Shown here: one piece after another, positions 17,974 through 27,152 of the stretch
How the letters are laid out: each line of letters begins with the position of its first letter
Position numbering within the stretch: the stretch's first letter is position 1
Origin: REEP01 sp964517265
GTDB lineage: Bacteria > Pseudomonadota > Alphaproteobacteria > Rhodospirillales > Defluviicoccaceae
Length of the DNA stretch: 64,000 nt
Reading direction: 5' to 3'
Assembly (NCBI GenBank): GCA_964517265.1
Contig: CAZFBS010000003.1
Span: 136,870-200,869 of the forward strand
Program-made: the position numbers and the translations under genes
The notes under the pieces: generated by a model
Databases searched by the model: none
What the model was told of the DNA's origin: nothing
What the model saw: only the letters and a program-made list of their open reading frames with translations

Positions 17974-18873
17974 ATGAGCGCGCTGCGTCAGATCGCGTTT
18001 TACGGCAAGGGGGGGATCGGAAAATCGACCACTTCCCAGAACACAATTTCAGCCCTTGCCGAGATGGGCCAGAAGGTCCTTATCGTCGGATGCGATCCCA
18101 AGGCGGACTCCACCCGGCTCATTCTCCACTCCAAAGCGCAGCAGACGGTTCTCCATCTCGCTGCTGAGGCCGGCTCCGTCGAGGATCTGGAGCTCGAAGA
18201 CGTTCTCCGCGTCGGGTTCGGCGGCGTCCACTGCGTCGAGTCGGGCGGCCCGGAGCCGGGAGTGGGCTGTGCCGGCCGCGGCGTCATCACCTCGATCAAC
18301 TTCCTCGAAGAGAACGGCGCCTACGAGGGTATGGACTACGTTGTCTACGACGTCCTTGGCGATGTCGTCTGTGGCGGCTTCGCCATGCCGATCCGCGAGA
18401 ACAAGGCCCAGGAAATCTACATCGTGATGTCGGGAGAGATGATGGCGCTCTATGCCGCCAACAACATCTCCAAGGGCATCCTGAAGTATGCCCAGTCCGG
18501 CGGCGTCCGTCTAGGCGGGCTCATCTGCAACTCGCGCCAGACCGATCTCGAATGGGAATTGAGCGATGCGATGGCGAGGAAGCTGGGCACCAAGCTGATC
18601 CACTTCGTCCCACGCGACAACATCGTCCAGCATGCCGAGCTGCGGCGGATGACGGTGATCGAATACGCGCCGCAGTCCAAGCAGGCCGACGAATATCGCG
18701 CCTTGGGCCGCAAGATTCACGAGAACTCCGGCAAGGGCGTCATCCCCACGCCGATCACCATGGACGAGCTTGAGGACATGCTGATGGAGTTCGGCATCCT
18801 CAAGACCGAAGAGCAGATGATCGCAGAGCTCGAAGCCAAAGAGGCGGCGCAGAGGGCGGCGGTCACCGCCTGA
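17974..18873 (+). CDS. nifH: Nitrogenase iron protein NifH
   Basis: Dinitrogenase reductase, the ATP-dependent electron donor to NifDK. P-loop GKGGIGKS at residues 11-18; the inter-subunit 4Fe-4S ligands are Cys99 and Cys133; Arg102 (CAGRGV) is the ADP-ribosylation site used by DraT, which is encoded next door. At 299 residues it is of typical alphaproteobacterial length with an Ala-rich tail. AAGGAGA precedes the ATG at 17974. First gene of nifHDK. Confidence 0.99.
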   Translation: MSALRQIAFYGKGGIGKSTTSQNTISALAEMGQKVLIVGCDPKADSTRLILHSKAQQTVLHLAAEAGSVEDLELEDVLRVGFGGVHCVESGGPEPGVGCAGRGVITSINFLEENGAYEGMDYVVYDVLGDVVCGGFAMPIRENKAQEIYIVMSGEMMALYAANNISKGILKYAQSGGVRLGGLICNSRQTDLEWELSDAMARKLGTKLIHFVPRDNIVQHAELRRMTVIEYAPQSKQADEYRALGRKIHENSGKGVIPTPITMDELEDMLMEFGILKTEEQMIAELEAKEAAQRAAVTA

Positions 18874-18914
18874 TCAACGGCGCGGTCCCTTGTCTGGGCG
18901 CCAGGAGAACGAAC

Positions 18915-20387
18915 ATGAGTTTTGAATACAAGAACGACCGAGACTTCAGCCACCGCCTGATCGAGGAGGTGCTGGAGGCGTATCCGGAGAAGACGGCAAA
19001 ACGGCGGCGCAAGCATCTCGGCGTCGCCGAGGACGGCGCCTCGGATTGTGGCGTGAAGTCGAACGTGAAGTCGGTACCCGGCGTGATGACTGTCCGCGGC
19101 TGCGCCTACGCGGGATCGAAGGGAGTGGTCTGGGGTCCGGTCAAGGACATGGTCCACATCTCGCATGGTCCTGTCGGCTGCGGGATGTATTCGTGGGCGC
19201 AGCGCCGCAACTACTACACCGGCGAGACCGGGATCGACGCCTTCGGCACGATGCAGTTCACTTCCGACTTCCAGGAGCGCGACATCGTCTTCGGCGGTGA
19301 CAAGAAACTGAGGATGGTGATCGACGAGATCGAGGCGTTGTTCCCGCTGGCGAAGGGTGTCTCGATCCAGTCGGAATGCCCGGTCGGCCTGATTGGCGAC
19401 GACATCGAGGCGGTTGCCAAGGAAAAGGCGAAGGAACTCGGCAAGCCGGTGGTGCCGGTGCGCTGCGAGGGCTTTCGCGGCGTCTCGCAGTCGCTCGGTC
19501 ATCACATCGCCAACGACGTCATCCGCGACTGGGTGCTCGACAAGGGCACGGACGAGCCCGCGTTCACCCCCGGTCCCTACGATGTGGTCGTCATCGGCGA
19601 CTACAACATCGGCGGCGATGCGTGGTCCTCGCGCCGGCTGCTGGAGGAGATGGGGCTGCGCGTCATCGCCCAGTGGACCGGCGACAGCACCATCGCCGAG
19701 CTCGAGCGGGCGCCCAAGGGCAAGCTCAATCTGATCCACTGCTACCGGTCGATGAACTACATCTCCCGCCACATGGAGGAGAAGTTCGGAACGCCCTGGA
19801 TGGAGTTCAACTTCTTCGGGCCGTCACGGATCGAGATGTCGCTGAGGGCGATTGCCGAGCAGTTCGACGATCGGATCAAGGAGGGGGCGGAGAAGGTCAT
19901 CGCCAAGTACCGATCGCTGGCTGATGCGGTCATCACCAAATACCGCCCCCGCCTCGCCGGCAAGAAGGTCATGCTTTACGTCGGCGGCCTGCGCCCCCGC
20001 CACATGATCAATGCCTACGAAGACCTCGGCATGGAGATCGTCGCCACCGGGTACGAATTCGCCCACAAGGACGACTACCAGCGGACGATGAGCTACGTGA
20101 AGGACGGCACGCTTATCTTCGATGATGTCACCGGCTATGAGTTGGAGAAGTTCATCGAACATATCCGCCCCGATCTCGTCGGCTCCGGCATCAAGGAGAA
20201 GTATCCGATCCAGAAAATGGGCGTGCCGTTTCGTCAGGTGCACTCCTGGGACTATTCGGGCCCCTATCACGGCTACGACGGCTTCGCAATTTTCGCCCGC
20301 GATATGGATATGGCCGTCAACAATCCGGTGTGGGGTCTGTTCAAGGCCCCGTGGGCCGCGGCGCCAAGCGCCAGCGTGGCGGGTTGA
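18915..20387 (+). CDS. nifD: Nitrogenase MoFe protein alpha chain NifD
   Basis: Carries the FeMo-cofactor site. P-cluster ligands are Cys63 (RGCAYAG), Cys89 (GPVGCG) and Cys155 (SECPVG). Cofactor ligands are Cys276 (HCYRSMNY) and His443 (QVHSWDYSGPYHG). At 490 residues it is full length, and the Cys/His set shows the molybdenum enzyme rather than the Vnf or Anf forms (no delta-subunit gene is nearby). GGAGAAC precedes the start. It is 41 bases after nifH and 12 before nifK. Confidence 0.99.
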   Translation: MSFEYKNDRDFSHRLIEEVLEAYPEKTAKRRRKHLGVAEDGASDCGVKSNVKSVPGVMTVRGCAYAGSKGVVWGPVKDMVHISHGPVGCGMYSWAQRRNYYTGETGIDAFGTMQFTSDFQERDIVFGGDKKLRMVIDEIEALFPLAKGVSIQSECPVGLIGDDIEAVAKEKAKELGKPVVPVRCEGFRGVSQSLGHHIANDVIRDWVLDKGTDEPAFTPGPYDVVVIGDYNIGGDAWSSRRLLEEMGLRVIAQWTGDSTIAELERAPKGKLNLIHCYRSMNYISRHMEEKFGTPWMEFNFFGPSRIEMSLRAIAEQFDDRIKEGAEKVIAKYRSLADAVITKYRPRLAGKKVMLYVGGLRPRHMINAYEDLGMEIVATGYEFAHKDDYQRTMSYVKDGTLIFDDVTGYELEKFIEHIRPDLVGSGIKEKYPIQKMGVPFRQVHSWDYSGPYHGYDGFAIFARDMDMAVNNPVWGLFKAPWAAAPSASVAG

Positions 20388-20399
20388 AGGAGAGAGTCG

Positions 20400-21938
20400 A
20401 TGCCGCAGAGTGTCGAGAAGATCAAAGATCACGTCGATCTGTTTCAGGAGCCGGAATATCGGGAGATGCTCCGTGCCAAGCGGGAGAACTTCGAGTGCCC
20501 GCACTCCCTCGAGCAGGTCCAGACGGTGTCCGAATGGACAAAAACGAAGGAGTACCGCGAGAAGAACTTCGCCCGCGAGGCGCTGACCATCAATCCCGCC
20601 AAGGCGTGCCAGCCCCTCGGTGCCGTGTTCTGTGCCAGCGGCTTCGAGGGCACACTGTCGTTCGTGCACGGCTCCCAGGGGTGCGTCGCCTACTATCGCT
20701 CCCACCTTTCGCGTCACTTCAAGGAGCCGGCCTCGGCCGTCTCCTCGTCGATGACGGAAGATGCAGCCGTGTTCGGCGGCCTTAACAATCTCGTCGACGG
20801 CCTTGCCAACGCCTATAGCCTCTACGCGCCGAAAATGATTGCGGTCTCGACGACCTGCATGGCGGAAGTGATCGGCGATGATCTCCATGCCTTCATTTCG
20901 AGCGCCAAGGAGAAGGGCTCGGTCCCGGCCGACTTCCACGTGCCGTTCGCGCACACGCCAGCGTTCCAGGGCAGCCACGTCAACGGCTACGACAACATGT
21001 TGCTCGGAATCCTGACCCACCTTTGGCATGGGCGGGAGCGCACGCCGGGGGAGGGCCTCAACATTATTCCCGGCTTCGACGGCTTTTGCGTCGGCAACAA
21101 TCGGGAACTCGGGCGGATGCTCACGCTGATGGGCGTGCCCTATACGATCCTCTCCGACGCCTCCGATGTCTACGACACGCCGAGCGACGGCGAATTCCGC
21201 ATGTATGACGGCGGCACCAGCATCGCGAACGGCAAGGCGGCGCAGGATGCCAAGGCAAGCCTTTCGATGCAGGAATACTGCACCAAGAAGACCTTGGCGT
21301 TCCTCAAGGAAAAGGGGCAGGAGGTCGATGCCTTTCACTACCCTCTTGGCGTCCACGCCACCGACACCTTGTTGATGAAGGTCTCGGAGCTGACCGGCAA
21401 GCCCATCCCCGAAGCGCTTCAGCGCGAGCGGGGCCGGCTGGTGGACGCGATCACCGACTCCATGACGGTGATCCACGGCAAGACCTTCGCTGTCTATGGC
21501 GATCCGGATTTCGTCACCGGGATGGCCCGCTTTCTGATCGAGCTTGGTGCCGAGCCGCGTCATCTGCTTGCCACCAACGGCACCAAGCCGTGGGCCAAGA
21601 AACTGAAAAAGGAAATGGAGGCGTCCGCCTACGGCGCTGCCGCCGAAGTCTGGCCGGGACGCGATCTATGGCACATGCGCTCGCTCCTGCATACCGAGCC
21701 GGTCGACTTTCTGATCGGCAACAGCCATGGCAAGTATCTGGAGCGGGACTGCGGCACGCCGCTGATCCGCCTGACGTTCCCCATTTTCGACCGGCATCAT
21801 CATCACCGGTTCCCGACGTGGGGGTATCAGGGCGGGCTCAATGTGCTTGTTCGAATCCTCGATAAGATCCTGGATACGCTCGACGCCAGGACCGGCAGCG
21901 CCGGCGAGACGGACATCAGCTTCGATCTGACGCGGTAA
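20400..21938 (+). CDS. nifK: Nitrogenase MoFe protein beta chain NifK
   Basis: Beta subunit that shares the P-cluster: Cys70 (KACQPLGA), Cys95 (GSQGCVAYYRSH) and Cys153 (STTCMAEVIGDD). At 512 residues it is full length, and its C-terminal FPIFDRHHHHRFPTWGYQGG block is typical. GGAGAG lies seven bases before the ATG. It closes nifHDK and is followed by a strong hairpin before nifE. Confidence 0.99.
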   Translation: MPQSVEKIKDHVDLFQEPEYREMLRAKRENFECPHSLEQVQTVSEWTKTKEYREKNFAREALTINPAKACQPLGAVFCASGFEGTLSFVHGSQGCVAYYRSHLSRHFKEPASAVSSSMTEDAAVFGGLNNLVDGLANAYSLYAPKMIAVSTTCMAEVIGDDLHAFISSAKEKGSVPADFHVPFAHTPAFQGSHVNGYDNMLLGILTHLWHGRERTPGEGLNIIPGFDGFCVGNNRELGRMLTLMGVPYTILSDASDVYDTPSDGEFRMYDGGTSIANGKAAQDAKASLSMQEYCTKKTLAFLKEKGQEVDAFHYPLGVHATDTLLMKVSELTGKPIPEALQRERGRLVDAITDSMTVIHGKTFAVYGDPDFVTGMARFLIELGAEPRHLLATNGTKPWAKKLKKEMEASAYGAAAEVWPGRDLWHMRSLLHTEPVDFLIGNSHGKYLERDCGTPLIRLTFPIFDRHHHHRFPTWGYQGGLNVLVRILDKILDTLDARTGSAGETDISFDLTR

Positions 21939-21945
21939 ACCGTGA

Positions 21946-21974
21946 CCGGACGGCAGCCCCCACCTGCCGTCCGG
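21946..21974 (+). terminator. Hairpin between nifK and nifE
   Basis: CCGGACGGCAG pairs perfectly with CTGCCGTCCGG (11-bp stem, 7-base loop). The following bases are CCCTTCATTTTC, so the U-run is weak. No sigma-54 promoter precedes nifE; the hairpin likely attenuates or stabilises the nifHDK transcript, with partial read-through to nifEN. Confidence 0.65.
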
Positions 21975-21996
21975 CCCTTCATTTTCAGGGGTTGCC

Positions 21997-23394
21997 ATGC
22001 TCAAGGACAGGATCGCCGCGGCGTTCGACGAACTGGGGTGTGCCGTCAACCGCGGCAAGTCCGCACCCTTACGCAAGAGTGGCTGCGCGTCGCGAGCGCT
22101 CACTCCCGGTGCCGCCGCCGGAGGCTGCGCCTTCGACGGTGCCAAGATCGCGTTGCAGCCGATTACCGATGCCGCCCACCTCGTCCACGGCCCGATCGCC
22201 TGTGAAGGCAACAGCTGGGACAGCCGCCATTCCCTCTCCAGCGGATCTGCCCTCTATCGGACCGGGTTCACCACCGACCTGTCGGAGCTCGACATCGTTC
22301 ACGGCGGCGAGCGCAAGCTCTACCGGGCGATCGGCGAAATCGTGGCGCGTGATCGTCCGCCGGCGGTATTCGTCTACGTCACCTGTGTTCCTGCCCTGAT
22401 CGGCGACAACGTCGAGGCGGTGTGCAAGGTGGCGAGCGAGGCGTTTGCCACCCCTGTCATCCCGGTGACGGCGCCGGGCTTTGCCGGCTCCAAGAACCTC
22501 GGCAACAAGCTCGCCGGACAGGCCTTGCTCGAGCACGTCATCGGCACCCGCGAGCCCGCCCAGACCACAGTGTATGACGTCAACGTGATCGGCGAATACA
22601 ACGTCGCCGGCGAGCTGTGGCAGGTCCGGCCGCTTTTGCAGCGGCTCGGCATCCGCATCCTTGCCTCCATCACCGGCGATGCCCGTTATGCCGACGTCGC
22701 CTGCGCCCATCGCGCCCGCGTCAACATGGTCGTCTGCTCGCAGGCACTCCTCTCCCTGGCGCGCGGGATGGAGGCGCGCTACGGCATCCCGTTCTTCGAG
22801 GGTTCTTTCTACGGCATTGCCGACATCGCGGCGAGCTTGCGCTCGTTCGCCCGGCTGCTGGTCGCTCGCGGCGCGCCGGTTGATCTCGTGGATCGCACCG
22901 AGGCTGTCATTGCCGAAGAGGAAGCCGCCGCCCGGCGCGCCCTTGAGGCTTACGTTCCGCGCCTCAAGGGCAAGCGGGTGCTGCTCTACACCGGCGGCGT
23001 CAAGTCGTGGTCGATGGTCGGCGTGCTGCAGGACCTCGGCATGGTGGTGATCGGAACCTCGGTCCGGAAGTCGACGGACGCGGACAAGGCGCGCATCCGG
23101 GAATTGATGGGCGAGGATGCCAACATGTTCGGCCAAATTCCTGCTCGCGATCTTTACGCCATGCTGGAGAGGGGAGAAGCCGACATCCTGATGTCCGGCG
23201 GGCGCACCCAGTTCGTCGCGCTGAAAACCCGCACTCCCTGGCTCGACATCAATCAGGAACGCCATCACCCGTACGCCGGCTATAGCGGCATGATCGCGCT
23301 GGCTCGCCAGATCGACCTTGCCCTGAACAATCCGATTTGGCGTCAGGTACGACGCCCGGCCCCTTGGGACGAGGAGAGGCAGGCGCAGTCATGA
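21997..23394 (+). CDS. nifE: FeMo-cofactor scaffold protein NifE
   Basis: With NifN it forms the scaffold on which NifB-co matures to FeMo-co. It is a NifD paralogue with conserved Cys residues: SGCASRALTPGAAAGGCAFDG near the N-terminus, GPIACEGNSWDSR, and VYVTCVPALIGDN. It continues with VIGEYNVAGELW and ends with HHPYAGYSGMIALARQID. At 465 residues it is a normal length. Its stop overlaps the nifN ATG (ATGA), so the two are translationally coupled. Confidence 0.97.
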   Translation: MLKDRIAAAFDELGCAVNRGKSAPLRKSGCASRALTPGAAAGGCAFDGAKIALQPITDAAHLVHGPIACEGNSWDSRHSLSSGSALYRTGFTTDLSELDIVHGGERKLYRAIGEIVARDRPPAVFVYVTCVPALIGDNVEAVCKVASEAFATPVIPVTAPGFAGSKNLGNKLAGQALLEHVIGTREPAQTTVYDVNVIGEYNVAGELWQVRPLLQRLGIRILASITGDARYADVACAHRARVNMVVCSQALLSLARGMEARYGIPFFEGSFYGIADIAASLRSFARLLVARGAPVDLVDRTEAVIAEEEAAARRALEAYVPRLKGKRVLLYTGGVKSWSMVGVLQDLGMVVIGTSVRKSTDADKARIRELMGEDANMFGQIPARDLYAMLERGEADILMSGGRTQFVALKTRTPWLDINQERHHPYAGYSGMIALARQIDLALNNPIWRQVRRPAPWDEERQAQS

Positions 23395-24848
23395 CCGATC
23401 ACCGCATCACCGCCGAAGTCACTTCCGCCGCTCCGACCGGATCCCCCGCCGAATCCCCGGCGAAAACCTTGGCGAAAACCTTGGCGAAAACCCTGGCGAA
23501 ATCATGCACCATCAATCCGCTGAAGGTGAGCCCCGCCCTTGGTGGCGCTCTCGCGTTCCTTGGCATCGAGCGCTGTCTGCCGGTATTGCATGGTGCTCAG
23601 GGCTGCACCGCGTTCGCGCTGGTTCTCGCCGTGCGTCATTTCCGCGAGACCATCCCGCTGCAGACGACGGCGATGAGCGAGCTCAGCACCATCCTCGGCG
23701 GCGCCGATAACGTCGAGCAGGCGATCGCCAACATTTATGAGCGGGCGCGCCCGCGCCTGATCGGTATCTGCTCGACCGCCCTTACCGAAACCCGCGATGA
23801 CGATCTGCACGGGGACCTCAAGGGCATTCTCGCGCGGCATCCCGAATGGCAGGATTTGAACGTGGTGCTGGCACCGACACCCGACTATGCCGGTGGCCTT
23901 GAGCATGGCTGGGCGCGCGCCGTCACGGCGGTTGTTGAGGACCTTGTCGAGCACCCGCGCGGACGGAAAATCCTGCGACAGGTCAACCTTCTCGCCGGCA
24001 GTCATCTGACTCCCGCTGATGTCGAGGAAGTGCGCGAACTCATCGAGGGGTTCGGGCTGAGGCCGATCGTTCTGCCCGATCTCGGCGGCTCTCTCGATGG
24101 CCATGTGCCCCGGTCTTATGTCCCGACCAGCCTTGGCGGGACACCTTGCGAACTCGTTGCCGGAATGGGCGAATCAGCATTTACCCTTGCGATCGGCGAA
24201 CAGATGCGTCCCGCTGCCGAGGCCTTGGCGACGCGGAGCGGTGTGCCGTTCCAGGTGTTCGACAGCCTGACGGGTCTGGAGGCGGTGGATGCTCTGGTCT
24301 CCACCTTGATGACGCTCAGCGGGACATCGCCGCCGGAGCGGCTGCGGCGCGCACGCAGTCAGCTCGTCGACGCGATGCTCGACGGCCATTTTTTCTTCTC
24401 CGGGCGCAGCGTTGCCGTCGCCGGCGATCCCGACCTCGTGCTGGCGCTCAGTCGCTTCCTCGACGAGATGGGCTGCGATATCGCGGCAGCGGTGACAACG
24501 GCCCGCAGCGCCGCATCCCAGCGGATTCCGGCGGCGAACGTCGCGATCGGCGATCTCGATGATCTGGAACGCACGGTGGAGGCTTGCGATCTTCTCGTCG
24601 CCAATTCCCACGCCGTCGATGCCGCGGCACGCCTCAACGTCCCGCTGTTCCGGGTGGGCTTCCCGATCTACGACCGCCTCGGCGCGGCGCAGCGGGTCAG
24701 CGTCGGATACCGGGGCACCCGCGACCTTATTTTCGCAATCGGCAATCTGTTGATGGACCGCCAGCCGGCAGACGCGCACGCCCTGCCCGGCGACAGACGC
24801 GAAGGAAACAGCGATGAGCACAGTGATGCGCCGGCTGCGGCTGGTTGA
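23391..24848 (+). CDS. nifN: FeMo-cofactor scaffold protein NifN
   Basis: Partner of NifE; a NifK paralogue with INPLKVSPALGGALAFLGIERC, LHGAQGCTAFALVLAVRHF, ICSTALTETRDDD and LLVANSHAVDAAARLNVPLFRVGFPIYDR. At 485 residues it is slightly long because of a 38-residue N-terminal tail holding a tandem repeat (AKTL x3, see 23459). The start at 23391 overlaps the nifE stop. The last dozen residues overlap nifX in another frame. Confidence 0.97.
   Translation: MTDHRITAEVTSAAPTGSPAESPAKTLAKTLAKTLAKSCTINPLKVSPALGGALAFLGIERCLPVLHGAQGCTAFALVLAVRHFRETIPLQTTAMSELSTILGGADNVEQAIANIYERARPRLIGICSTALTETRDDDLHGDLKGILARHPEWQDLNVVLAPTPDYAGGLEHGWARAVTAVVEDLVEHPRGRKILRQVNLLAGSHLTPADVEEVRELIEGFGLRPIVLPDLGGSLDGHVPRSYVPTSLGGTPCELVAGMGESAFTLAIGEQMRPAAEALATRSGVPFQVFDSLTGLEAVDALVSTLMTLSGTSPPERLRRARSQLVDAMLDGHFFFSGRSVAVAGDPDLVLALSRFLDEMGCDIAAAVTTARSAASQRIPAANVAIGDLDDLERTVEACDLLVANSHAVDAAARLNVPLFRVGFPIYDRLGAAQRVSVGYRGTRDLIFAIGNLLMDRQPADAHALPGDRREGNSDEHSDAPAAAG
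23459..23497 (+). repeat. 12-bp tandem repeat in nifN
   Basis: GGCGAAAACCTT occurs twice exactly (23459-23482), then once with one change (23483-23494), then partly again. It encodes Ala-Lys-Thr-Leu units in the N-terminal tail of NifN, in frame, so copy-number change would lengthen or shorten the tail without a frameshift. Confidence 0.9.
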
Positions 24849-25323
24849 TACGGACGATTCCGCGGACGTATCGGTGCCGCCGCCCGCTCAAGGAGGACAC
24901 ATGAGAATCGCATTCGCGACCCAGGACCTCAGTACGATGGACGCGCACTTTGCCGGCGCGCGCAACCTTGCCATCTACGACATCGGCCCCGAGGGTTATC
25001 GCTTCCTCGAAGCGGTACGGTTCGATCAGACCAGCAACGAAGACGGCGTTCATGTCGAAGAGGGCGAAGACCGCATCACGCCGCGCATCGATGCGCTCGC
25101 GGGCTGCGCGCTGGTGTTCGTTCTGGCAATCGGCGGTCCCGCCGCGGCCAGGGTCGTCAACCGCAAGATCCACCCCGTAAAGCTGCCCCGGCCCGAGCCG
25201 ATCCCGCAAATTCTGGAGAGGCTGCAAATCATGCTCAAGGGCACGCCGCCGCCATGGCTGCGCAAGGCGATCCATGGCGAGCGCGCCGTGGATAGGCACT
25301 TTCTGGAGGAAGAGGACGCTTGA
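24814..25323 (+). CDS. nifX: FeMo-cofactor carrier protein NifX
   Basis: Binds cofactor precursors (NifB-co/VK-cluster) in transit between NifB, NifEN and apo-MoFe protein. The NifX fold covers about residues 30-140: MRIAFATQDLSTMDAHFAGA, FLEAVRFDQTS, DRITPRIDALAGCALVFVLAIGG. The start at 24814 follows AAGGAAACAGCG and yields the RRLRLVDTDD N-terminal arm seen in relatives; a second strong ribosome site (AAGGAGG at 24890) stands before the in-frame ATG at 24901, so two forms may exist. It overlaps nifN by 35 bases. Confidence 0.94.
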   Translation: MSTVMRRLRLVDTDDSADVSVPPPAQGGHMRIAFATQDLSTMDAHFAGARNLAIYDIGPEGYRFLEAVRFDQTSNEDGVHVEEGEDRITPRIDALAGCALVFVLAIGGPAAARVVNRKIHPVKLPRPEPIPQILERLQIMLKGTPPPWLRKAIHGERAVDRHFLEEEDA

Positions 25324-25326
25324 GCG

Positions 25327-25806
25327 ATGCCTGATACCTGTACTCCATCCGTTTCACCGGCAGACGTCGCCGCCCTCACCAGCGGCTTCGTCAAGATGCT
25401 GATCAGGCAGATACGCGCCCACGATCTCTCCGGGATCTGGGATCGCAAGCCCGATCCGGACCTGCTGTCTTCGTTCATCCTGACGCCCGAGCAGCGCCGC
25501 AAGATCCCGATCATCGCCAATCCGGACAAGAAGACGCTGTGGCGCCTGGGTCTGTTCTACAACGCGGTCGGCTTGACGATGACCGAGGATGTCGGGGTCA
25601 CCGTCACCCCCTTTACCAATCTTTCTCACGAAGGCTACGGCCGGGTGGTGCTGATCGCCGGTCGGCTGGTGGTGATCAGCCGCCAGCTTCGCGATGTTCA
25701 TCGCTTCGGGTTCGAGTCGCTGACCCACCTCGCCGCCGAGGGGGAAAGCCTCGTCGCCGCCGGTATCGAGGCGATCGGGCGCCATGCCGACGTGGCCAAG
25801 GCATGA
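25327..25806 (+). CDS. NifX-associated nitrogen fixation protein (DUF269)
   Basis: A 159-residue protein of the DUF269 family, nearly always next to nifX. Conserved segments include VKMLIRQIRAHDLSGIWD, WRLGLFYNAVGLTMTEDVGV and EGYGRVVLIAGRLVVISRQLRD, then RFGFESLTHLAAEGE. Its exact role is unknown. It starts three bases after nifX and its stop region overlaps the beginning of the ferredoxin frame. Confidence 0.95.
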   Translation: MPDTCTPSVSPADVAALTSGFVKMLIRQIRAHDLSGIWDRKPDPDLLSSFILTPEQRRKIPIIANPDKKTLWRLGLFYNAVGLTMTEDVGVTVTPFTNLSHEGYGRVVLIAGRLVVISRQLRDVHRFGFESLTHLAAEGESLVAAGIEAIGRHADVAKA

Positions 25807-25832
25807 TCTGCACCGCAACAGGGGTTCTTGAG

Positions 25833-26135
25833 ATGGTCGAGTATACGAATGTCACCCGCAACGGCAGCCTCTGGCAGCCGATGTTCATCGAAGCGATCGA
25901 TTCCGAAGCCTGTATCGGCTGCGGGCGCTGCTACAAGGTCTGCGGCTGGGGCGTCCTCAAGATGATGGGAATCGACGAGGACGGCGGGATGGTCGAAGCC
26001 GATGACGACGATGCCGAGCGCATGGTCATGACCATCGGCGAGAAGGGCAAGTGCATCGGCTGCAAGGCGTGTGCCCGGGTGTGCGGCAAGAACGCGCACA
26101 CGCACATTGCCGCCGCTCTGGCCGCGGCCGCCTGA
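25833..26135 (+). CDS. fdxB: Ferredoxin III, nif-specific (2[4Fe-4S])
   Basis: A 100-residue ferredoxin of the nif-specific FdxB type, with NGSLWQPMFIEAID at the start and cluster motifs CIGCGRCYKVCGWG and CIGCKACARVCGKN. The long segment between the clusters (EDGGMVEADDDDAERM) fits the family. It would supply electrons for cofactor assembly or N2 reduction. The ATG at 25833 gives the usual length; the ATG at 25803, overlapping the DUF269 stop, adds ten residues. Confidence 0.94.
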   Translation: MVEYTNVTRNGSLWQPMFIEAIDSEACIGCGRCYKVCGWGVLKMMGIDEDGGMVEADDDDAERMVMTIGEKGKCIGCKACARVCGKNAHTHIAAALAAAA

Positions 26136-26148
26136 AGACGGGCCGCTG

Positions 26149-26703
26149 TTGTCGCTGTCGTATGACGCGCTGATCGCTGCCGGCACCGGAGATCCCAGCG
26201 AGCGCCATGTCTTTGCCTGCGCCCTCGCCATCGCCGAGCGCGACTCGGCGGCGAGTCTCAGCCAAGGTCTCGGCCTCGCGGCGGCGGACCTTCAGCGTCT
26301 CATTGCCACTTACTTTCCGGCGTTTGCAGCACTGGCGGCCGCGATTCCGGCCGACGCGGAGGCGGGCGCCGATGCCATCGAGGAGCCGGACCTGCGCCGG
26401 CTTCTGCTCGATCACCGCAGTCGCGGCGTCGTCGAGGAGGAATGGCTCGCCGCCATTGTTGCCCGCCGCAGCCTTGGCGCCAATCATCTCTGGCAGGATC
26501 TTGGCCTCTTTCACCGGCGCGAGTTGAGCGCGCTGCTCGATCGTCACTTCCACGCCCTCGCCGTGCAGAACGTGGGCGACATGAAATGGAAGAAATTTTT
26601 CTATCGTCAGCTCTGCGCCCGCGACGGTATTTTCGTCTGCAAGGCTCCCAACTGCGCGATCTGCGTGGACTATCCTGTCTGCTTCGGCCCCGAGGAGAGC
26701 TAG
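26149..26703 (+). CDS. nifQ: Molybdenum donor protein NifQ
   Basis: Supplies molybdenum, as a Mo-Fe-S cluster, to NifEN/NifH for FeMo-co. The signature C-x4-C-x2-C-x5-C is intact at the C-terminus (CKAPNCAICVDYPVC), after MKWKKFFYRQLC. No ATG opens the frame: the TTG at 26149 (LSLSYDALIAAG) gives 184 residues just after the ferredoxin stop, while a GTG at 26071 would overlap that gene by 65 bases. Last gene of the nifEN-X unit. Confidence 0.93.
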   Translation: MSLSYDALIAAGTGDPSERHVFACALAIAERDSAASLSQGLGLAAADLQRLIATYFPAFAALAAAIPADAEAGADAIEEPDLRRLLLDHRSRGVVEEEWLAAIVARRSLGANHLWQDLGLFHRRELSALLDRHFHALAVQNVGDMKWKKFFYRQLCARDGIFVCKAPNCAICVDYPVCFGPEES

Positions 26704-26762
26704 CTGACCCCCAACTTTTCCGTGCTCAGGGGTGGCGCCATCCGACGCCAAGGCCATCCGTT

Positions 26763-27152
26763 TCAGATCAGCGTCAACCCGAGATGACGGGCCATCGGCG
26801 TGAAATCGCGATCCGCCGTCAGCAGCGCATGATTGCGGGCAATACAGAAGGTGCCGATGACAAGATCGATGGTCTTGCGGACGGTCACGCCCAAAGTGCG
26901 CAGCCGTCGGTAATGCCTGGCGGCGATCACAGCGAGTTCCGGCTCCAGCATTGGAACGATTTCAAACCGGCGCAGCGCCGCCTCGACGCGCAGGGCATCG
27001 ACTTCCGAGCGCACACCCTGCAACACTTCAAGGAGAATCAAATCCCCGATCAAGAGCGGCTCTGCCCCGAGCAGGACCGACAGCCGGTGGACTTGCGGTG
27101 TCCCATGACCGTTCAGGAAATCGATCCAGACCGAGCTGTCGACAACGATCAT
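26763..27152 (-). CDS. vapC: VapC-type PIN-domain toxin
   Basis: A 129-residue ribonuclease toxin. PIN-domain acidic residues are present: the Asp in MIVVDSSVWIDFL, Glu in LILLEVLQGVRSE, Asp in TIDLVIGTFCI and Asp in LLTADRDFTPMA. It overlaps its antitoxin gene by four bases (ATGA), the usual TA layout. VapC enzymes cut tRNA or rRNA; the target here is unknown. It sits between nifQ and ppk2, on the opposite strand to the nif genes. Confidence 0.93.
   Translation of the reverse strand: MIVVDSSVWIDFLNGHGTPQVHRLSVLLGAEPLLIGDLILLEVLQGVRSEVDALRVEAALRRFEIVPMLEPELAVIAARHYRRLRTLGVTVRKTIDLVIGTFCIARNHALLTADRDFTPMARHLGLTLI

Noticed and set aside
19824..21563. 579-codon minus-strand open frame opposite nifD and nifK
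   Set aside because: A shadow of high-GC nif genes; no recognisable domain.
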